Source of the DNA: Bacteroidota bacterium
GTDB lineage: Bacteria; Bacteroidota; Bacteroidia; Flavobacteriales; Schleiferiaceae
DNA length: 64,000 bases
Direction of reading: 5' to 3'
Assembly: GCA_024742495.1 (NCBI GenBank)
Contig: JANSYJ010000001.1
Coordinates: 248,001-312,000, forward strand
A model generated the notes under the pieces. That model ran no database searches and had not been told where the DNA came from. It saw only the letters and a program-made list of their open reading frames with translations. This document shows positions 55,499-63,641 of the stretch, piece after piece. Both the position numbers and the translations under genes were made by a program. Every line of letters begins with the position of its first letter. The stretch's first letter is position 1.

Positions 55499-56347
55499 AT
55501 GAAGATGTATGACGAAAGGATTATCAGCTATCGCGGTCGTCCTCTATTTCAAACGGCTAAAATTAGCTCGCCCTATGAAGCGGCCAATCGCTTGGAAGAT
55601 GTGGCCTGCTTTTTCTACATCCTTAAAGGTTGTATAGATACCATAGAGGCTAGTGGCGAAAGACGTTCAAAAAACCAGGAGGGACTGCTAAAAAGCTGCG
55701 GGAATTTTATCTCCCGCTATCATCCCGATCAGGATGGTAGTGATTTTGAAGCAGCGGTAATCTACTTCTATCCCGATGTGCTGAAGGAAATCTATCGCAA
55801 CGATCTTCCTCCTTTTGTTTTAAACGATGCCAAGGCGATGCCTCCAAAAAAAGTAGTGGGCAATGCCCTCATCCAGCGTTTTATGGAAGGTCTTTTTGTG
55901 TACTTCGAAAATGAGGAGTTGATGGATGAAAATCTGGCCCGCCTTAAAATACAAGAGCTGGTCATGATTCTTTTAAAGTCCAACTACTTTGAAGGGGTAG
56001 TAAGTTTTTTCCAAGGACTATTTGCGCCTAAGTCCGCTACTTTCCGTCAGGTGGTTGAGAATAACCGCTTTAGCAATATTAGTGTCGATCAACTGGCCTT
56101 TCTTTGTCATCAAAGTTTATCCTCTTTTAAACGAAATTTCAAATTAGAGTTTGGAGAAAGCCCAGCGCGCTACCTTAAAAATGAAAAATTAAAGGAGGCG
56201 GCGAAAAAGCTCCTGCACACGCAGGACAGCATCAGTGCAATTGCATACGATTGCGGTTTTCAGGATCCAAGCACCTTTTCCAGTCTTTTTAGTGAGCGCT
56301 TTGGCCTTTCGCCGAGAGCCTATCGTCAGGACCAAATCAGAAAGTAA
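55499..56347 (+). CDS. AraC-family transcriptional regulator
   Basis: A 282 aa regulator with classical layout: an N-terminal cupin-like sensing region (about 1-170) and a C-terminal AraC helix-turn-helix pair (FSNISVDQLAFLCHQSLSSFKRNF, then SISAIAYDCGFQDPSTFSSLFSERFGLSPRAYR). Many Bacteroidota regulators of this form act on a neighbouring gene. The START-like gene follows after 64 nt on the same strand and could be its target. No convincing -7 box is seen in the gap after lysS. Inducer unknown. Confidence 0.9.
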   Translation: MKMYDERIISYRGRPLFQTAKISSPYEAANRLEDVACFFYILKGCIDTIEASGERRSKNQEGLLKSCGNFISRYHPDQDGSDFEAAVIYFYPDVLKEIYRNDLPPFVLNDAKAMPPKKVVGNALIQRFMEGLFVYFENEELMDENLARLKIQELVMILLKSNYFEGVVSFFQGLFAPKSATFRQVVENNRFSNISVDQLAFLCHQSLSSFKRNFKLEFGESPARYLKNEKLKEAAKKLLHTQDSISAIAYDCGFQDPSTFSSLFSERFGLSPRAYRQDQIRK

Positions 56348-56411
56348 TACAACCAAACCAGAAAGCGAAGCGGGTGCAATTCATGGACTTTTGAAGTCTA
56401 AAATAAAGTTC

Positions 56412-57017
56412 ATGAAAATTTTAATGTTTCTAATCCCAACGCTTATGTTAAGTCCAAATACCAATGCCCCGGAGCTTTCCGAAGGTCGAATCAAGGAAGT
56501 TCAAAAAACGAAACTTAGTGAGGTTATAAATGTTTCCGCTGATGATTTATGGGAAATTGTAGGACCTGGTTTTACTGATGCCTATGTTTGGAGCACCGCT
56601 ATCGATCATTCCGAAGGTAAAGGTGAAGCTCAGTTTGAAGGTGCCACTTGTAATGAACGCTATTGCGATGTTAATGCCAGTGGCTTCGATAAAATTAGCG
56701 AAAAGCTAAGCCTTTATAATTCCGAAAACAGGGAGTTAAAATACCGCGCCTTTGATGGCCTACCTGGATTTGTCACCTTGGCTGAAAATCACTGGGAAGT
56801 TATCGACCTTGGTGCTGGTAAAAGTCAAATTAGAATGACCATAACCATGCACATGAAACCCTTTATGGGCTGGTTAATGGGTGGCCTCTTCCAAAAAAAT
56901 TTAGACAAAACCTTAAACTCAGTGATGGAGGATTTAAAGATTTATGCTGAAACAGGTGAGGTGTCTGATGCCAAGAAAAAACGCCTCCAGAAGTTGGCCG
57001 CCAAAAAGGCCGCTTAA
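56412..57017 (+). CDS. START/SRPBCC-like exported protein
   Basis: A 201 aa protein. From the ATG at 56412 it starts MKILMFLIPTLMLSPNTNAP, a short possible signal peptide, followed by a START/Bet v 1-type fold: KLSEVINVSADDLWEIVGPGFTDAYVWSTAI is the typical strand-helix opening, and a long C-terminal helix (NLDKTLNSVMEDLKIYAETG) closes the cavity. These domains bind hydrophobic ligands. A longer frame from 56235 is possible but would overlap the AraC gene and has no coding look. Ligand and role unknown; the AraC gene upstream may regulate it. Confidence 0.75.
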   Translation: MKILMFLIPTLMLSPNTNAPELSEGRIKEVQKTKLSEVINVSADDLWEIVGPGFTDAYVWSTAIDHSEGKGEAQFEGATCNERYCDVNASGFDKISEKLSLYNSENRELKYRAFDGLPGFVTLAENHWEVIDLGAGKSQIRMTITMHMKPFMGWLMGGLFQKNLDKTLNSVMEDLKIYAETGEVSDAKKKRLQKLAAKKAA

Positions 57018-57240
57018 TTAGCAGCCCTCTAGAAACGCTTAGAATATTGTGGATGAAATTCGACGAATTTCCAAACTTCATCTACAAGTAAAAATGGATA
57101 AGCAAGCTTTCTTTGGTGCATGATAAAGGTCAAGCCAATTGAACTGCAGGTTGAGGACGGAATTTTTTAGGGGGTAAAAAATGACGCCTCTTCTACGGTG
57201 GGGTTTGAGGGTTGAAGATCCTACTCTGGCTTTTATTCTA
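57018..57240. other. intergenic stretch with a palindrome and a possible short frame
   Basis: Contains a perfect 17-bp palindrome at 57055-57071 (GAAATTCG, one base, CGAATTTC) and an ATG frame of 37 codons from 57181 that runs through the terminator, preceded by AGGGGG. The segment CGCCTCTT at 57185-57192 repeats the 3' arm of the following terminator and could pair with its 5' arm. I cannot show that any of this is functional. Confidence 0.4.
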
Positions 57241-57269
57241 AAAGAGGCGCTTTTCGGCGCCTCTTTTTA
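57241..57269. terminator. bidirectional terminator
   Basis: Perfect 10-bp arms AAAGAGGCGC (57241-57250) and GCGCCTCTTT (57257-57266) with a 6-nt loop and T-runs in both directions, between the converging START-like and TLC-like genes. Confidence 0.9.
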
Positions 57270-57278
57270 TTTCCCTTA

Positions 57279-57944
57279 TTATTTATTCAAATAAGCGTGA
57301 GTGAAGCGCTTCACATTTGGAATTAAGATAAAGCCCCACAAATTCAATAAGCCCAAGAATAGCGCAACGGGCCAGTCCAATTGATGCTTGTATATCACCC
57401 AAGCACAAAATATGGGAATAACAAAGCCTCGCATGAGTAGGAACAAATGCCAAAGCCAAAATGCGTTTTGATACTCGAAATGGGGTAAGGTCCAGCGAAA
57501 AATGCGCAGTAAACTCAAAATAGGGTACTGAAAGGTAATTTGCGCGAACATCAATAATAGGCAAGCTTCTAAATGCAAGTTTGGATATCGCGACATCCAA
57601 AAAACCCCACCGATGGAAATGCTATGGTGCATAACATGCGACCAATTAATTGGGCGTTTCAAAAACTGAAAAAGACCATCGGCCAAATAAAAGGCTAAAA
57701 CACTGGCCAATAAAAAATAGAAGCCTCGATTAAGCCACCAAAGCTTAAAAAAGAAATAATTTAGAATGAAAATTAAGCCGTATACCTCTAAAATTAGAGT
57801 GTCCAGTAGGTTTAATAAATGGCTTGTGCCCTCTATGGCCCGTGCCCCAAAAAGAAATTTACCCGCAAAATAAAGGCTAAAGAACAGACAGGACCAAGCC
57901 AGGAAAAAAAAGAAACTTAAAGCTAAGAATGTTGGAATTGACAT
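57279..57944 (-). CDS. polytopic membrane protein, TLC-domain-like
   Basis: A 221 aa membrane protein with about six spans. A paired histidine motif WSHVMHHSISIGG (near residues 101-113) inside a loop next to a span resembles the TLC (TRAM-LAG1-CLN8) family, whose members act on or carry lipids. The rest is rich in Phe, Leu and Trp. The match is a judgement by eye, not by search. It stands alone, converging with the START-like gene and sharing its terminator. Function unknown. Confidence 0.65.
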   Translation of the reverse strand: MSIPTFLALSFFFFLAWSCLFFSLYFAGKFLFGARAIEGTSHLLNLLDTLILEVYGLIFILNYFFFKLWWLNRGFYFLLASVLAFYLADGLFQFLKRPINWSHVMHHSISIGGVFWMSRYPNLHLEACLLLMFAQITFQYPILSLLRIFRWTLPHFEYQNAFWLWHLFLLMRGFVIPIFCAWVIYKHQLDWPVALFLGLLNLWGFILIPNVKRFTHAYLNK

Positions 57945-58290
57945 AAGTAATGTACTTAGTCTGCTCCATTCCTTTTCGTAATAATTTTACTAAGGTAGTA
58001 TAATTAATTTATTTACTCAAGAAAGGCTCTTTCGCTAGGCCATCAAGCCTCCAGCTTGCTACTAATGAAAAAGTCATATAACAATAAACTGCCCCCATTT
58101 CACAAAAATCTAGCATACAGGCATTTAAAGTGAGAATTCCAATTAAAAGTAAAACTTGTTTTACCAAAAAAACAAACTTGCACTACGCCTTTCTAAGGGG
58201 GCTAAAGCTAGATTTGGATGATTAAAATAATTATTAACCCTCTGTTTTATTCCTTTTCGTAATTCTTGAATAATCGGAGTATTAATTCTT
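57945..58290. other. AT-rich intergenic region without a clear gene
   Basis: 346 nt between the TLC-like and iron-sulphur protein genes, both on the minus strand. I see no supported open frame. A short palindrome GTAAAACTTGTTTTAC at 58149-58164, followed on the minus strand by a T-rich run, may be a weak terminator for the iron-sulphur gene. Runs of A and T elsewhere could hold the promoter of the TLC-like gene, but no exact -7 box is visible. Confidence 0.4.
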
Positions 58291-58713
58291 TTAAGACTGA
58301 AAGCCAACCTTTTTATGGCTACCGTCGCAAAAGGGTTTGTTGGCAGAAGCGCCACAGCGACAAATTACCGGGTTTTTCTCGAGGCTGGTGGATCCATCGG
58401 GGTGCATAAAGTTGATGCTTCCCTTAATAAGAATAGGGCCATTCGCTACTAAGGTTGCTTTAAGGTCGCCTTCCTCTTCTTCCGATTTTAACTCTTGTCC
58501 TATATAGCTTAATGCTCCCGATGGACATTGCTCTATTTGCTGTCGAATCTTTTCACCTGAAGCTCCGTTCGGATCAACCCAGGGTTTTTTGCCATACCTA
58601 AAAACATCCTCCAAGTTTCGCCAGCATTTCTCACTGTGTATGCACTTATGAGCTTGCCATACAATGGTTACTTCTTCTCCCTGATATTCTTTTTTGCTAG
58701 GCTTTATTCGCAT
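58291..58713 (-). CDS. iron-sulphur protein with YjdI-like and CDGSH domains
   Basis: A 140 aa fusion. Residues 1-70 match the divergent 4Fe-4S mono-cluster domain of the YjdI type (Cys24, Cys30, Cys63 in EQCPSGAL). Residues 85-140 hold a CDGSH 2Fe-2S domain with all ligands: Cys118, Cys120, Cys129 and His133 in CRCGASANKPFCDGSH. CDGSH proteins carry a labile, redox-active cluster. The partner and pathway are unknown. It lies 45 nt after the sulfotransferase-like gene on the same strand, so the two could be co-transcribed. Confidence 0.88.
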   Translation of the reverse strand: MRIKPSKKEYQGEEVTIVWQAHKCIHSEKCWRNLEDVFRYGKKPWVDPNGASGEKIRQQIEQCPSGALSYIGQELKSEEEEGDLKATLVANGPILIKGSINFMHPDGSTSLEKNPVICRCGASANKPFCDGSHKKVGFQS

Positions 58714-58758
58714 GCTATGCTATTTTTTCTTGCCTGCCTAAATTACATTATCCTTCGC

Positions 58759-59538
58759 TTATTCAAAATCAGTAAAACGGGCAAACTCGCTATAGCTTAA
58801 ACACTCTTTTAATTCAGTCCAGTTTTCCACATAATCGGCGACCTTATCGGTGCTTATTCGCTTTAAATCCGAATTGGGCTTTACAATGGATACGCCTAAA
58901 TAATGGGTAAGGCGATCCATTAAACGCCAATGTTCCTTTGGCTCTTTAAGGTCTTGCTCATAAACCACTTTGAAGTTATTTAGTCCTTTCAAGCAAAATT
59001 GCTCAAACTCATCGAGCTCAATGCTGGCGCGTAATTCCTGAATAAAGCTAGGAACATTAATCCTCATCTTCTCTGGCTTTGCTTCATTAGTTTGATGCCA
59101 AGATCCTCTGTGGCGGGCATAATGCTTAGATAAGGTTTGAAGCACAGGGTTTTCACGAGTTAGGTAAACAATTTTATAACCTTGCTTTTCGGATAAATAC
59201 CTTAAAAATTCTCTGGCCTGACTGGGGGAGTACATCTCACGAAGTTGATACGATAGGAGCTTAAATCCGTAGATGTTTCGGTTTGTACGTGACTTTCGGC
59301 TTCTCAGGAATAGACGAGGAAAGAGCACGGGACGATTAAAAATTTCTTTATCGCAGGAAATGTCGGGGCTTTCATTTAACATCTGCGTAAGCAAGGTGCT
59401 ACCACTGCGGCCTCTGCCAAAAAGCACAAACTTAGATTGGGGTTTACCGGTGTATAAAAATACGCGGCGCATTACGGTAACAAACTCGCGAACATAACCG
59501 CCAAGGCCTTGATTAAATGGGGGGGAGATCAATGACAT
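58759..59538 (-). CDS. sulfotransferase-like protein
   Basis: A 259 aa protein with the 5'-phosphosulfate-binding P-loop of PAPS-dependent sulfotransferases, GRGRSGSTLL (41-50), preceded by strand KFVLF. A likely 3'-phosphate site lies in KIVYLTRENPVLQTLSKHYA near 140. Such enzymes transfer sulfate to sugars, lipids or proteins. No carbohydrate cluster or PAPS synthesis genes are next to it, so the acceptor is unknown. A -7 box TACTTTTG is 17 nt ahead of the ATG on the minus strand. Confidence 0.78.
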   Translation of the reverse strand: MSLISPPFNQGLGGYVREFVTVMRRVFLYTGKPQSKFVLFGRGRSGSTLLTQMLNESPDISCDKEIFNRPVLFPRLFLRSRKSRTNRNIYGFKLLSYQLREMYSPSQAREFLRYLSEKQGYKIVYLTRENPVLQTLSKHYARHRGSWHQTNEAKPEKMRINVPSFIQELRASIELDEFEQFCLKGLNNFKVVYEQDLKEPKEHWRLMDRLTHYLGVSIVKPNSDLKRISTDKVADYVENWTELKECLSYSEFARFTDFE

Positions 59539-59554
59539 ATTTAATTCTTTCCCA

Positions 59555-59562
59555 CAAAAGTA
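59555..59562 (-). promoter_or_regulatory. -7 box before the sulfotransferase-like gene
   Basis: TACTTTTG on the minus strand (59562-59555) is an exact match to TAnnTTTG, 16 nt before the ATG at 59538. No -33 TTTG at normal spacing. Confidence 0.5.
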
Positions 59563-59624
59563 TCGGGCCTCCCCTCCAGATTCTTTTTCTTTCGTTCGAT
59601 TGGCCTTAAAGCACCACGAAAAAG

Positions 59625-62201
59625 ATGTTTTCCTCGATTAATTGCAGGGATAAATTGGCTCAATCGAACATTTTAAGGGATAACTGTCTTTATTTTGCAA
59701 AAAAACCATTGAAGCTCTATCCATCAGATCTGGCCCAAGCCCTCGACTTTCCTTTTATACAAGGAGAGCTGGCAAAATTTTGCTCAAGTAAGAAAGCGAA
59801 GCAGGCGGCTTTTGATTTGGCGCCAGAACTGGATAAGGAGCGCCTTTTTCAAAGCATCGCTGAGAGCGATCAAATTTTAGCCCTACTGCTTAGTGATGAA
59901 CAATTCCCCAATGCGGAACATCCCGACCTCAGAAGCTTTCTATCCAAACTAAATATTCGCGGCCATGCTTTAAGAGAAGAGCAATTTGCCGATATCCGCA
60001 GCCTTTGTTTAAACTACAAACACCTCTACCTCTTCGTAAAAAACAAAGTTGAACGCTTAGCGGCCATTTGGCGAGTGCTTCAATTTTTAGAGCCCGAAAA
60101 ATTTGTAGTTGATGCCATCGATAAAGTTTTAGACGAAAGAGCACAGGTGCGCTCCAACGCTTCACCAGAACTGGGCCGTATTCGCCGAGATTTAAATCGA
60201 AAAAGAAGTTCCGCCGATCGGATCTTTAATCGGGTACTTAAGAAGTATCGCGATAAAGGCTATTTAGCTGATTTTGATGAAAGCGTTTCGGAAACCCGCA
60301 GAGTTATCGCCATAAGCTCCGCCTATAAAAATCAGATACAAGGCATTCTTCATGGAAGTTCTAACCGGCATAGTATAGCCTTTTTTGAACCAGGTGAAAC
60401 GGTGGAAATTAACAATGAAATCTCCGAATTACTAGAAGCGGAAAAAGAGGAAATCAAACGCATACTTCGGCAATTAAGCACCGACCTCATGCCCTATCAC
60501 GATTACCTTCAGCGTTTGGGGGAAACCATGGTTTGGCTGGACTTATGTCGGGCGAAGGCCCTATTCGCCCATCAGCAAGAAGCCTGCTACCCCATCATTA
60601 AAGAGGAGCGGCAGCTTTATTTAAAACAAGCCTTTAACCCTGTTTTAAGGCACTTCAATAAGGATAAACAGAAAAGTACTATTCCCCTTAACCTAGAGCT
60701 CGATTTACAAAAACGCATTCTAGTAATTAGCGGGCCAAACGCTGGTGGTAAGTCGCTTTCCCTTAAAACCGTTGGTCTTTTGCAAATTATGCTGCAATGT
60801 GGCCTCGCCGTGCCCGTTCATCCCGACAGTCAATTTTGCCTTTTCGATCAATTACTAGGCGATATCGGTGATGCCCAGAGTATTGAGAACGAATTGAGTA
60901 CCTATAGCTCCAAGCTTCAAAAAATGGAGCACTTTCTCACCTATACCGACTCTTCTTCACTCTTATTAATAGATGAATTTGGTTCGGGCTCCGATCCCGA
61001 ATTGGGTTCTGCCTTAGCTCAGGTATTCTTGGATCGCTTAAATGCCTATGGTGCTTTTGGGATAATGACCACCCACTTCAATGCCATTAAAGCATTGGCC
61101 GCCGAAACCGAAGGTGTGGTTAATGGAGCAATGCTCTTTGATCAAAAGACTTTCGATCCACTTTACGAATTACAAATTGGTCAACCTGGGAGCTCCTATA
61201 CTTTCGAAGTAGCCCAGCGAAGTGGAATTCCAAGTCACCTTATTGAAGATGCACGTAAAAGAGTAAAGCAAAACACCCTGGAGGTGGACCGGCTCTTGGT
61301 GCAGATTCAGCAGGATAAAGTGGAAATTGAAAAAATTAGAAATAAACAGGAGCAGGAACTTCGAAAACTTCGACAACTTGAGAAGGTACAAGAGGATCGT
61401 ATTTTAAAACTCGAGGAAAAGCTGAAGAAGCACGGCCGGATTAATGAGGAGCAAGACCGCCTGATGTATTGGGGACAGCGATTTCAAAAGCTCATTGATA
61501 GCTGGATGGATCAAAAAACCCAGAAGGATAAAAAAGCGGTGGTTGCCCGTTTTATTGCCATTTTAAACCAGCGATCTAGCGAAGTACTGAAGGACGAAAA
61601 AGTGCAACACCGCAAGGAGGTGAAAAAGCATGTTAAGGACCTCGATAAATACCTCAGTGAATCCGTTGAAATTGGGATGGAGGTTAAAATCATCGACTCC
61701 GGGATTCGAGGAACCTTGCTAGAAATGAAGGGGGATAAATATGTTGTTGCCCTTGGTGGAGCCATGACCGCCATTATGGAGCGCTCCAAATTTGTACGCG
61801 CCACGGCCGACCTTGGTGATGGCCCCAAACGAAAAAAACGAGGCAAGAATTTTAAAGCTAAAGACGAAAAGCAAGAGCAAAGTAAGGCCAAAAAGCCAGC
61901 CCTAAAAGGAAAACAAGCGGCAGCTCCGAAAAGCGCTACAACCAAAAAGGATGGCCCTAAAAAAGCGCCGCCAAAGCCCCAAAAGGCAAATGCCCCTAAG
62001 AAGCAAAAAACCAAGGCGCCCAAGCAAGAAGTTCGGCCGCCAAAGGAAAAGCCTAAAACCAGTCCAAAGCCCAAAATTGAAGCTCCAATAAAGGCCACTT
62101 CCCCGCCTCCAGCTCCGGCTGAGAAAAAGCAAGAAGAGAGCTTGGATCCGACAAAATTGGAAGCGAAAGGTTGGCTTATAAAGCCGGCCAAGCAGAAATA
62201 G
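59625..62201 (+). CDS. MutS2-family ATPase lacking an Smr domain, with basic C-terminal tail
   Basis: An 858 aa MutS2 homologue. The core is typical: clamp/lever region (SNASPELGRIRRDLNRKRSS), Walker A GPNAGGKS (370-377), Walker B LLLIDEFGSGSDPE, a long coiled coil (about 540-620) and the barrel-like GIRGTLLEMKGDKYVVALGG. Instead of the usual C-terminal Smr nuclease domain there are about 124 residues (735-858) of Lys, Pro and Ala with almost no other residues, ending LEAKGWLIKPAKQK. MutS2 suppresses recombination or rescues collided ribosomes in other bacteria. The ATG is taken at 59625; TTG at 59709 (LKLYPSDL) is an alternative closer to family starts. Confidence 0.85.
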   Translation: MFSSINCRDKLAQSNILRDNCLYFAKKPLKLYPSDLAQALDFPFIQGELAKFCSSKKAKQAAFDLAPELDKERLFQSIAESDQILALLLSDEQFPNAEHPDLRSFLSKLNIRGHALREEQFADIRSLCLNYKHLYLFVKNKVERLAAIWRVLQFLEPEKFVVDAIDKVLDERAQVRSNASPELGRIRRDLNRKRSSADRIFNRVLKKYRDKGYLADFDESVSETRRVIAISSAYKNQIQGILHGSSNRHSIAFFEPGETVEINNEISELLEAEKEEIKRILRQLSTDLMPYHDYLQRLGETMVWLDLCRAKALFAHQQEACYPIIKEERQLYLKQAFNPVLRHFNKDKQKSTIPLNLELDLQKRILVISGPNAGGKSLSLKTVGLLQIMLQCGLAVPVHPDSQFCLFDQLLGDIGDAQSIENELSTYSSKLQKMEHFLTYTDSSSLLLIDEFGSGSDPELGSALAQVFLDRLNAYGAFGIMTTHFNAIKALAAETEGVVNGAMLFDQKTFDPLYELQIGQPGSSYTFEVAQRSGIPSHLIEDARKRVKQNTLEVDRLLVQIQQDKVEIEKIRNKQEQELRKLRQLEKVQEDRILKLEEKLKKHGRINEEQDRLMYWGQRFQKLIDSWMDQKTQKDKKAVVARFIAILNQRSSEVLKDEKVQHRKEVKKHVKDLDKYLSESVEIGMEVKIIDSGIRGTLLEMKGDKYVVALGGAMTAIMERSKFVRATADLGDGPKRKKRGKNFKAKDEKQEQSKAKKPALKGKQAAAPKSATTKKDGPKKAPPKPQKANAPKKQKTKAPKQEVRPPKEKPKTSPKPKIEAPIKATSPPPAPAEKKQEESLDPTKLEAKGWLIKPAKQK

Positions 62202-62237
62202 CACATTGCTTACATTTGGGCCACAAACAAAACACCT

Positions 62238-63641
62238 ATGGAAGAAGTAGTATCGGATATTCCCTTAATCACCAATGATGCGGTCGTTTTCGGGATTCTC
62301 ATGGCCCTTTTGCTTTTCATCTTTCGCAGTAGCGAGATGCCGGCCTTTAAAAAGTTCTATGCGGTCATACCTACCCTTTTACTCTGTTATTTCTTGCCTT
62401 CGGTATTTAGTACCCTCGGGGTTATCTCTCCACATTGGATTGATGTAGCTGCGGCTAAAGAGTTTCTGCAAGAACAAGGCTACGCTATGCAGGGTCTTAC
62501 AAGCTTTAAAGACTTTAAAAATTTTGTGATCAATGAAGAAATAGACGGACATCTATTAGAGCCCTTTATGGGGGAATCTCGTTTATACTTTATGGCCTCG
62601 CGCTATTTGTTGCCGGCTAGTCTTATCCTCCTTACCCTTAGCATAGATTTGCGCGAAGTATTTCGCTTAGGACCAAAAGCCTTAATCATGTTTGCCACGG
62701 GAACTGTTGGGGTGGTTATTGGTGGACCTTTAGCTATTTTACTATTTAGTGCAATTGCACCTGAAGTTGTTGGCGCTGGAAGCGATGAGATTTGGCGAGG
62801 TATGACAACCATCGCCGGTAGCTGGATTGGTGGTGGCGCAAATCAAGCAGCCATGTATGAGATTTTTGGTGAGAATGGACAGATTAGCGGGAAGATTTTC
62901 TCGGTGATGATCACCGTTGACATCATCGTTGCGGAGATTTGGATGTTCTTTTTACTTTTGGGTGTTGGAAAGGCAGATTCCATTGACAAATATTTTAAGG
63001 CCGACGCCTCAGCCGTTACTGCGCTTAAGGATCACATGCAGGAATTTTCATCCCGCATTGCGCGTATCGCTTCAACAATTGATCTTTTTGTGATTTTTGG
63101 CATCGCTTTAGGTGCTACAGGGCTGGCTCATTTGTTAGCCGATGTGATCGCTCCTTTCATTGCCGACAATGCTCCCTTCCTTACTAAGTATTTTAGCATG
63201 GGAAGCAAGTTTTTCTGGCTAATCGTTATTGCCACTACGGTGGGAATTTTAATGTCTTTTACCAAATTACGCGAATACGAAGGCGCTGGTGCTTCCAAAA
63301 TTGGATCGGTCTTTATCTATATTCTGGTAGTAACCATTGGTATGAAAATGAACATCATGGGCATCTTCGAAAACCCGGGTTTATTCTTGGTCGGCTTGGT
63401 GTGGATGATTGTTCACGTTGGCTTACTCTTTATAGTTGGTAAACTCATAAAAGCACCCTTCTTCTTCCTGGCGGTGGGCTCTAAAGCGAATATTGGTGGT
63501 GCAGCTTCAGCGCCGGTTGTAGCGGCCGCTTTTCATCCTTCTTTGGCGCCGGTTGGCGTTTTATTAGCCGTTTTAGGCTATGCGCTAGGAACCTTTGGTG
63601 CCTTGCTATGTGGAACTCTAATGCAAATTGCAGCGACCTAA
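62238..63641 (+). CDS. DUF819-family membrane protein (YjcL type)
   Basis: A 467 aa membrane protein with about eleven spans. The motif TTIAGSWIGGGANQAAM and the later SKANIGGAASAPVVAAAF are hallmarks of the DUF819/YjcL family, whose two halves each contain a glycine-rich re-entrant loop like that of cation or carboxylate transporters. Substrate is unknown. The start 36 nt after the MutS2 gene suggests co-transcription. Its stop codon overlaps the next ATG by 1 nt (TAATG), so it is coupled with the peptidase gene. Confidence 0.88.
   Translation: MEEVVSDIPLITNDAVVFGILMALLLFIFRSSEMPAFKKFYAVIPTLLLCYFLPSVFSTLGVISPHWIDVAAAKEFLQEQGYAMQGLTSFKDFKNFVINEEIDGHLLEPFMGESRLYFMASRYLLPASLILLTLSIDLREVFRLGPKALIMFATGTVGVVIGGPLAILLFSAIAPEVVGAGSDEIWRGMTTIAGSWIGGGANQAAMYEIFGENGQISGKIFSVMITVDIIVAEIWMFFLLLGVGKADSIDKYFKADASAVTALKDHMQEFSSRIARIASTIDLFVIFGIALGATGLAHLLADVIAPFIADNAPFLTKYFSMGSKFFWLIVIATTVGILMSFTKLREYEGAGASKIGSVFIYILVVTIGMKMNIMGIFENPGLFLVGLVWMIVHVGLLFIVGKLIKAPFFFLAVGSKANIGGAASAPVVAAAFHPSLAPVGVLLAVLGYALGTFGALLCGTLMQIAAT

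Noticed and set aside
56235-56411. N-terminal extension of the START-like gene
   Set aside because: It overlaps the AraC coding end in another frame and has no conserved or signal-like features; ATG at 56412 is better.
61511-62206. Long minus-strand frame (231 aa) opposite the MutS2 tail
   Set aside because: It is the mirror of Lys/Pro/Ala-rich codons in the real gene and has a low-complexity, Phe/Gly/Leu-rich composition with no domain.
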